Below are positions 42,992-47,932 of a stretch of 47,932 bases of DNA, one piece after another. The notes beneath the pieces were generated by a model. That model did no database searches. It had not been told where the DNA came from and saw only the letters and a program-made list of their open reading frames with translations. The position numbers were made by a program, and so were the translations under genes. Within the stretch, counting starts at the first letter, position 1; each line of letters opens with the position of its first letter. The DNA comes from Candidatus Moranbacteria bacterium RIFOXYB1_FULL_43_19 (GTDB lineage: Bacteria; Patescibacteriota; Minisyncoccia; Moranbacterales; UBA11712): the NCBI GenBank assembly GCA_001784875.1, contig MFSH01000015.1:1-47932 (forward strand). The letters run 5' to 3'.

Positions 42992-43534
42992 ATGGCAGAA
43001 GAAAAAATTGAGAAAAAAGATATAAAGTCGCAAGAATCTGGCGAGAAGCCGGAGAAGGTCGTTAGCAATGAGAAAAAAGCAGAAAAACCGGAATTAAAAA
43101 AAACCGAAGCAGCGAAAGAAGGCAAAAAGATTGAAAAAAAAGTAGAAAAACAGGCCGTGAAGAAAAAGAAGAAAAAAATCCGCCGTCAGGTTTTGCGCGG
43201 GCAGGCTCACGTCCAATGCACCTATAACAACACCTTGGTCACTTTTTCCGACCTGGGCGGGAAGGTTTTGGCCTGGTCAAGCGCCGGTTCGCTTGGGTTC
43301 AAAGGGGCAAAGAAAGCCACGCCTTATGCAGCGACGCAAATCGTGAATGCCGCAACGGAAAAAGTTTCAAAATACGGCCTCAAGGAAATCGAAGTTTATG
43401 TCAAAGGAGTTGGATCAGGAAGAGAAGCCTCAATCCGGGCTCTGGCGAACAATGATTTTGAAATAATTCTCATAAAGGACATCACACCGATACCGCACAA
43501 CGGCTGCCGTCCGCGAAAACCGAGAAGGGTATAA
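42992..43534 (+). CDS. rpsK: 30S ribosomal protein S11 with a long charged N-terminal extension
   Basis: 180 aa, about 50 more than standard. The core starts near residue 62 (KIRRQVLRGQAHVQCTYNNTLVTFSDLGG) and is complete to the GCRPRKPRRV C-terminus. Residues 1-60 are almost only Lys, Glu and Ala (for example KKIEKKVEKQAVKKKKKK) and probably unstructured. The extension is in frame with no internal start that has a ribosome-binding site, so it is probably translated. Confidence 0.96.
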   Translation: MAEEKIEKKDIKSQESGEKPEKVVSNEKKAEKPELKKTEAAKEGKKIEKKVEKQAVKKKKKKIRRQVLRGQAHVQCTYNNTLVTFSDLGGKVLAWSSAGSLGFKGAKKATPYAATQIVNAATEKVSKYGLKEIEVYVKGVGSGREASIRALANNDFEIILIKDITPIPHNGCRPRKPRRV

Positions 43535-43538
43535 ACTT

Positions 43539-44177
43539 ATGGCACGAGACTTATCAAACAAATGTAAATTATGCCGAAGAGCGACAGAAAAGCTCTTTTT
43601 GAAAGGCGACCGTTGCGGTACGTCCAAGTGTGCCATGGCCAGAAAGCCCTATCCGCCGGGCGTCCACGGAAAAAAAGGTAGAAGGCCTCAAGGCGAGTTT
43701 GGCCAGCAGATGGCAACGAAACAGCGGGTAAAAAGAATATACGGGGTGATGGAAAAGCAGTTCAAGAAATATTTCCGTGAAGTGAAAGACAAGCCGGGCG
43801 TGACAGGTGACCTCCTGATGCAAAAGCTTGAAATGCGCCTTGACAACGTCATTTTCAGGGCGGGTTTTGCTCCCAGCCGCCAGACCGCTCGGCAGCTTGT
43901 GAGGCACTCCCTTTTTCTGATCAACGGGAAAAAAATCAATATTCCTTCCCGCGAAGTGAAGCTGGGAGACGTCATTTCCGTGAAACCCAGCAAGGCGAAG
44001 AAAGAATATTTCACGCGGCTCGCAGCGGCCCTTCAAGAAAAAAAAGGAGGAGCGCCCTCCGGATGGCTTGAAGTGATTCCCGGAGATCTCACCGTGAAGG
44101 TGAAATCAAAGCCAACCAGGGATGATCTTGACCTGCATGTGAACGCTCAGTCGATTGTAGAATTTTATTCGAGATAA
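43539..44177 (+). CDS. rpsD: 30S ribosomal protein S4
   Basis: 212 aa. MARDLSNKCKLCRRATEKLFLKGDRCGTSKCAMARKPYPPG contains the four-Cys zinc form of uS4 (CKLC, C, C); the S4 RNA-binding domain follows (MRLDNVIFRAGFAPSRQTARQLVRHSLFLINGKKINIPS). Complete, starting 4 bases after rpsK. Confidence 0.98.
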   Translation: MARDLSNKCKLCRRATEKLFLKGDRCGTSKCAMARKPYPPGVHGKKGRRPQGEFGQQMATKQRVKRIYGVMEKQFKKYFREVKDKPGVTGDLLMQKLEMRLDNVIFRAGFAPSRQTARQLVRHSLFLINGKKINIPSREVKLGDVISVKPSKAKKEYFTRLAAALQEKKGGAPSGWLEVIPGDLTVKVKSKPTRDDLDLHVNAQSIVEFYSR

Positions 44178-44187
44178 TTTAACTTTA

Positions 44188-44222
44188 ATCGTCTTCCTTT
44201 GCCGAAGAAGGCGCCGGAAGAT
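44188..44222 (+). promoter_or_regulatory. Hairpin between rpsD and rpoA
   Basis: TCTTCC-TTTGCC-GAAGAA-GGCGCC-GGAAGA: a two-part stem with a purine loop, ending 8 bases before the rpoA ATG. It may control translation of rpoA. Confidence 0.5.
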
Positions 44223-44230
44223 ACAAAAAA

Positions 44231-45202
44231 ATGCTCAAAGTAAGCCTGCCCAAAAAACCTAGATATTCAAACCTGGGTCAAAATCTGGGAAAAATTGAAA
44301 TCGAGGCCTGTTATCCGGGATTCGGAACGACAATCGGCAATACGCTTCGAAGGATTCTTTTATCCTCTCTTGCTGGTGCGGCGGTGACGTCTATCAAAAT
44401 AGGGGGAATTTCTCATGAATTCTCGACAATACCGGGCGTCAAAGAAGATCTTATTCAAATTATCCTGAACTTGAAGAAGGTGAGATTCAAAGTCCACAAA
44501 GACGAACCGGTCAAGCTGACTCTCAAGGAAAAAGGCGCTAAAAAAATAACCGCTGCTCAGATTCAGTGTCCGGCCGATGTTGAAGTGGTGAACAAAGATA
44601 TGCCTATTGCCGAAATAACCGACAAGAAAGCTCAAATGGAGATGGAAATCGAAGTCCAAAAAGGCCTTGGCTATGTTCCCGTAGAACAACAGGAAAGAGA
44701 GAAAAAAGAAATCGGTCTTATCGCGATCGATGCAATTTTCACTCCGGTGAGAAGGGTGAATTATGTCATAGAAAATATGCGCGTGGGAAAGAGAACGGAT
44801 TTTGATAAAATCACTTTCGAAATAGAGACGGACGGTTCGATTACGCCGGAAGAAGCTTTCCAGGAAGCAGTGAAGATTGCTATCGATCAGTTCGGGGCAA
44901 CCAAGGAAATGGATACGGGAGAAAAAATAGAAGAAGAGAAAATTTCCGAAGAAGCTGCCCCCGAAGAAAAAAGCAAAGAAGAAGTTCCAGAAAAAGAAGA
45001 AAGCGCTTTGGCAACCGAGGTGACTTCAATTCCATTTTCAACAAGAACTCAAAATGTTCTGGAAAAGAGCAATATCAAAACCATCGCTGATTTGGTGGCT
45101 TTGCGGGAGGAAGAACTGATGAATCTTGAAGGAATGGGGGAAAAAGGAATCAAGGAAATAAGGAAAGCGATTGGCAATTTGGGTCTGACGCTCAAAGCGT
45201 AA
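44231..45202 (+). CDS. rpoA: DNA-directed RNA polymerase subunit alpha
   Basis: 323 aa. N-terminal domain with PGFGTTIGNTLRRILLSSLAGAAVTSIKI and FSTIPGVKEDLIQIILNLK, dimerisation and assembly residues intact. A Glu/Lys-rich linker (about 235-265) leads to a full C-terminal domain (PFSTRTQNVLEKSNIKTIADLVALREEELMNLEGMGEKGIKEIRKAIGNLGL), which contacts UP elements and activators. Confidence 0.98.
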   Translation: MLKVSLPKKPRYSNLGQNLGKIEIEACYPGFGTTIGNTLRRILLSSLAGAAVTSIKIGGISHEFSTIPGVKEDLIQIILNLKKVRFKVHKDEPVKLTLKEKGAKKITAAQIQCPADVEVVNKDMPIAEITDKKAQMEMEIEVQKGLGYVPVEQQEREKKEIGLIAIDAIFTPVRRVNYVIENMRVGKRTDFDKITFEIETDGSITPEEAFQEAVKIAIDQFGATKEMDTGEKIEEEKISEEAAPEEKSKEEVPEKEESALATEVTSIPFSTRTQNVLEKSNIKTIADLVALREEELMNLEGMGEKGIKEIRKAIGNLGLTLKA

Positions 45203-45208
45203 GAACGT

Positions 45209-45610
45209 ATGAAACATCTCAAGAAAGGAAGAAAATTAGGCCGGAAGAAAAAGCCGAGAGAAGCCCTTCTCAAGATATTGGCCGGGGAGCTCATTTCCCG
45301 TGGAAAAATTGAGACAACCGAAGCCAAAGCCAAAGAGCTCAAGATTTTTGCCGAGAGGATTTTGGGAAAAGTAAAGGGCTCTTTCTCAAGCGGAAAAAAA
45401 GACAAATCTGATTTTTTGTCTGCCGCGAGAAACCTCAAGGCGTCTCTTCCCAAAAACATCGGGTCAAAAATGCTTTCAGAAATTGCCCAAAGCTTGCCTC
45501 AAAAGAAAAGCGGATTCGTGCGGATCATAAAAACAAGAAGCCGCCGTTCGGACGGGGCTAAAATGGCACAGATTGAAATAATCAGGAAAGAAGAAGTGAA
45601 AAAACAATGA
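45209..45610 (+). CDS. rplQ: 50S ribosomal protein L17
   Basis: 133 aa. MKHLKKGRKLGRKKKPREALLKILAGELISRGKIETTEAKAKELK is the bL17 N-terminus, and GFVRIIKTRSRRSDGAKMAQIEII its C-terminal part. The stop overlaps rplM by 4 bases (ATGA). Confidence 0.97.
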   Translation: MKHLKKGRKLGRKKKPREALLKILAGELISRGKIETTEAKAKELKIFAERILGKVKGSFSSGKKDKSDFLSAARNLKASLPKNIGSKMLSEIAQSLPQKKSGFVRIIKTRSRRSDGAKMAQIEIIRKEEVKKQ

Positions 45611-46011
45611 AAACCGCAAATTCAGTAAAAAGGAAATACCATCTGTTTGATTGCGAGAAAGAATATCTCGGTCGGATTGCAACCCGGGCCGCCTTTATTC
45701 TTCAGGGAAAGCAGAAGGCTGACTTTGCCTCGCATATCGACGGAGGGGATTTTGCCGTGTTTGTGAATGCTGCCAAGCTGCGCCTTTCAGGGAAAAAGAT
45801 GGAAAACAAGATATACCACTCTTTTTCTGGTTATCCCGGCGGAATAAAATCAAGAAAAGCCGCGGATATCATGAAAATAAATCCGGAAAAGATAATCCGG
45901 GACGCGATCTATGGAATGCTGCCCAAAAACAAGCTGAGGCCAAGAAGAATGAAAAGGATCCTGGTATTTCCCGATGCCGACCACAAGCTTAAAGTTGATT
46001 TTGTAAATTGA
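45607..46011 (+). CDS. rplM: 50S ribosomal protein L13
   Basis: 134 aa. YHLFDCEKEYLGRIATRAAFILQGKQKADF, FVNAAKLRLSGKKMENKIYHSFSGYPGGIKSRKA and IIRDAIYGMLPKNKLRPRRMKRILVFPDADH are family marks. Slightly shorter than E. coli L13 (142). Start overlaps the rplQ stop. Confidence 0.97.
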   Translation: MKTANSVKRKYHLFDCEKEYLGRIATRAAFILQGKQKADFASHIDGGDFAVFVNAAKLRLSGKKMENKIYHSFSGYPGGIKSRKAADIMKINPEKIIRDAIYGMLPKNKLRPRRMKRILVFPDADHKLKVDFVN

Positions 46012-46016
46012 TATTT

Positions 46017-46493
46017 ATGGCTAAAAAAGCTCCAGTGCGAAAAAAGAAACCTCAAGTTGAAAAAAAAGCGGAAAAGCCGGCTGCAAAGCAGAAATATTTT
46101 CATGGCTTGGGACGCAGGAAATCAGCGATTGTCAGTGCGAAAATTTTGGCTTCAAAAACGAAATTCAAGATTCCCGACAGCATCAAAATAAACAGCCGTC
46201 CGCTTGATGATTTTTTTCCCGTGCCTGAACTTCGAAATGTTGTCATTTCTCCTTTCAAGGCCGTCAGCTTTGAGGAAAATTTTGAGGTGAGCGCTTTTGC
46301 GAGAGGTGGCGGACCCCGCGGACAGGCGGAAGCTATGCGCCTCGCCGTTTCAAGGGCTCTGGTGAATTTCAGCGAAGCCAATCGGAAAGCCTTGAAGGAT
46401 CTTGGGTATCTGACCCGCGACGCGCGAAAAGTCGAGCGCAAAAAAGCCGGGCTGAGAAAAGCTAGGCGCGCTCCGCAATTCTCAAAACGGTAG
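46017..46493 (+). CDS. rpsI: 30S ribosomal protein S9
   Basis: 158 aa from ATG 46017. A basic extension of about 25 residues (KKAPVRKKKPQVEKKAEKPAAKQK) precedes the core YFHGLGRRKSAIVSAKIL, and the C-terminus ARKVERKKAGLRKARRAPQFSKR ends in the conserved SKR that reaches the P-site tRNA. Confidence 0.97.
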   Translation: MAKKAPVRKKKPQVEKKAEKPAAKQKYFHGLGRRKSAIVSAKILASKTKFKIPDSIKINSRPLDDFFPVPELRNVVISPFKAVSFEENFEVSAFARGGGPRGQAEAMRLAVSRALVNFSEANRKALKDLGYLTRDARKVERKKAGLRKARRAPQFSKR

Positions 46494-46520
46494 TTTTGAT
46501 TCGATTCTTTTAATGATAAA

Positions 46521-46546
46521 AATGCCTCATTTTGAGGCGTTTTTTT
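46521..46546. terminator. Bidirectional terminator at the end of the ribosomal cluster
   Basis: AATGCCTC-ATTTT-GAGGCGTT with T7 on the plus side and an A/T-rich tract on the other; it also serves the convergent gene at 46565. Confidence 0.85.
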
Positions 46547-46564
46547 GTGCCAAAAAGTTGTTTC

Positions 46565-47932
46565 CTACCCAAAAAAGCCTATTTTTTCCGGAAGAATGAA
46601 ATAAAAGATTTTCTTTTCGCCGTTCGCATTTTGCATGAAATAGTAATAGCCATTCCCACTGTCGTAATAAGCCGGGAATTCATCAAGATTGTTTTCAAAA
46701 ATATCGAGGCATATTCGCTGGTCGCGCGGATCGAGCTCAATGAGCTTGATTTGGTTTTTCACGGAAAAGAAAATATGTTCATAATCGCGGAACCAGAACA
46801 CATTTTCAACGGGCGAGGAAAGCCTTATGACGGTTTGGATTTCATTTTCGTCGCGGTAGGGTTGGACTTCCCACTTGCGCAGGAACATCGCCGATATCTC
46901 GTTGCCGCTCCAAAAAAGAAGCTTTTTCCCGTCATCAGAAAATTGGGCGCCCAAAATGCCGCTGCCTGTTTTCCGGAAGAAATCCTCGGTGCCGCTATTG
47001 TGGACAAAAAGGTCACCGTTTTCAGCAATAAGCAGCTGCCGGTTTTCGTCGTAGGCAATGAGCCGGGCGTTTTCTTCTGCAGCCGAATCAGCAAAGGGGA
47101 TGTCATTCACCTGGACGGCGCTGCTGCCATCCAGGTTGCTCCGGAAAAGGATGCTGTTTTTTTGGAGAAAATAAATCGAATTTTGGGAGAGGTCATACAC
47201 GCCTATTTCCGGTGCAACCATCTCCACAGCGTCGCTGTCGAGGCTTATGGAATATAGGTTATACGCCTTGTCGTCTTCCATAGCGAGAAAAAAGACCGTA
47301 CTCTTATTTTTCGGGCTCCAGCGGGCTTTTTTGATACCTTTCAGTTTTGTTTTTCCAGAAAGATAAAAAGGCTCAATGTTTCCCTCGGCGCTGACAACGA
47401 GATAATCTTTTTGGCCGTTCCTCAAAATCGGAGCAAGCAGTAAATCTTCCTTGAAATTCCATTCCAAATTATCAAATTTGTCTTCCGAAAAAATGATATC
47501 GTTAGCGGAAAAAGCAAGGCGAGCTTCGTTGTTTTTGAAATCCGTAATCCAAAGGCGGATTCCCTCTTCGGTATTTTCAAGAAAAGCCGTTTTTTTGCTG
47601 AATGGCGAAGGGAAAAATTTGACTGCACTGTGGCTCTCAAGTTCTTTCGTCTCGGGATTTTTTGGAGCAAGGACAACATTCCAAAATTCTGTCGAAAGGC
47701 CACTATGAACCTCGACGTTTTTCTCCCAACTGCTGTAGCCGTCCAGACTTGTCTCAATGTGATAGTTTCCGGGTCGGAGGCCTCCCACTGTCACGGAGCT
47801 GTTAATGATGTCAAGATTTTTTGTCGATTGCGGCTTTCCGTCCAAAAATATATTGACGCTCGTGGGCAAAGATTTCAAAGTGATAGCTCCGCTGTGAACG
47901 AAGATCATTTTATTCTGGTCAAAGCGGTATCC
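46565..47932 (-). CDS. PEGA-domain beta-propeller-like protein, N-terminus outside the window
   Basis: At least 455 codons; the frame is still open at the window edge (GYRFDQNK precedes the first Met), so the start, probably with a membrane helix, lies beyond. Residues after the edge: a PEGA domain (GAITLKSLPTSVNIFLDGKPQSTKNLD...VGGLRPGNYHIETSLDGYSSWEKNVEV), then about 370 residues of repeated four-strand blades of the WD40/TolB-like propeller kind (ILGAQFSDDGKKLLFWSG, VENVFWFRDYEHIFFSVKNQIKLIEL). PEGA-propeller proteins occur throughout CPR genomes at the cell surface; function unknown. Confidence 0.85.
   Translation of the reverse strand, partial: GYRFDQNKMIFVHSGAITLKSLPTSVNIFLDGKPQSTKNLDIINSSVTVGGLRPGNYHIETSLDGYSSWEKNVEVHSGLSTEFWNVVLAPKNPETKELESHSAVKFFPSPFSKKTAFLENTEEGIRLWITDFKNNEARLAFSANDIIFSEDKFDNLEWNFKEDLLLAPILRNGQKDYLVVSAEGNIEPFYLSGKTKLKGIKKARWSPKNKSTVFFLAMEDDKAYNLYSISLDSDAVEMVAPEIGVYDLSQNSIYFLQKNSILFRSNLDGSSAVQVNDIPFADSAAEENARLIAYDENRQLLIAENGDLFVHNSGTEDFFRKTGSGILGAQFSDDGKKLLFWSGNEISAMFLRKWEVQPYRDENEIQTVIRLSSPVENVFWFRDYEHIFFSVKNQIKLIELDPRDQRICLDIFENNLDEFPAYYDSGNGYYYFMQNANGEKKIFYFILPEKIGFFG

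Noticed and set aside
1-47932. CRISPR array
   Set aside because: No regularly spaced direct repeats with unique spacers; the repeats found are palindromic and scattered.
1-47932. Recoded UGA (genetic code 25)
   Set aside because: rpmG, rplM and other certain genes end in TGA at the expected C-terminus, and no certain gene contains an internal TGA.

Overview
The window looks like a chromosomal segment of a Candidate Phyla Radiation (Patescibacteria) bacterium, most likely of the Parcubacteria/Moranbacteria type. This is inferred from the gene content: a compact infA-rpmJ-rpsM-rpsK-rpsD-rpoA-rplQ-rplM-rpsI cluster, DUF5674, DUF4012, DUF456 and GIY-YIG proteins, an FtsA/PilM-like ATPase next to a baseplate-J-like membrane protein, and many one-membrane-segment exported proteins without known families. 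UGA is used as a stop (for example in rpmG and rplM), so the recoded Gracilibacteria/SR1 code is excluded. Taxonomy beyond CPR is inference.

Layout. 1-6.5 kb: an accessory region of very small genes (many with strong Shine-Dalgarno sites), intrinsic terminators and several families of short palindromic repeats, some of which abut promoters. 6.5-8.7 kb: two tRNA loci, Thr(GGU) and Trp(CCA). Each has one complete tRNA surrounded by broken tRNA copies that carry palindromic inserts. rpmG (L33) and a GIY-YIG nuclease gene lie here, the latter ending 3 bp before the intact tRNA-Trp. 8.7-14.7 kb: a MacA/MacB-like export system (membrane fusion protein, ATPase, two FtsX-type permeases). Every gap between its genes is a long AT-rich inverted repeat of related sequence. 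14.7-16.4 kb: mostly non-coding or doubtful coding sequence with structured RNA candidates, including a GC-rich, about 850-nt minus-strand transcription unit with its own promoter and terminator. 16.5-23.2 kb: envelope genes: DUF4012 protein, L,D-transpeptidase, a Pro-rich exported protein, a lipoprotein with a Ser/Ala/Gly tail, a Ser-rich LPATG protein, a sortase, and a Wzz-like protein. 24-31.3 kb: the full dTDP-L-rhamnose pathway (rmlC, rmlB, rmlD, rmlA) interrupted by one unknown gene, followed by a UDPGP-family nucleotidyltransferase and a GT4 glycosyltransferase. 31.5-38 kb: a double-psi-barrel protein, a peptidoglycan amidase, an ArsM-type methyltransferase and membrane proteins. 37.5-40.7 kb: FtsA/PilM-like ATPase and baseplate-J-like protein. 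41.9-46.5 kb: ribosomal protein/RNA polymerase cluster. 46.6 kb to the end: a PEGA-domain beta-propeller protein that runs off the window.

Together the genes point to a small cell with an elaborate surface: sugar-nucleotide synthesis, glycan transfer, sortase anchoring, peptidoglycan editing and a MacAB-like exporter. The most unusual material is not coding: (i) perfect 24-bp palindromes with a TCGCGA core, inserted at the same place in the anticodon loop of two tRNA-Trp fragments and once in frame inside a glycosyltransferase gene; (ii) 36-bp palindromes in the D-loop region of degenerate tRNA-Thr-like copies; (iii) a leader element containing AUCCCUCACC that begins a long-range hairpin upstream of three envelope or cytoskeletal genes; (iv) operon-wide AT-rich hairpins; (v) several promoters placed so that the mRNA would be leaderless.
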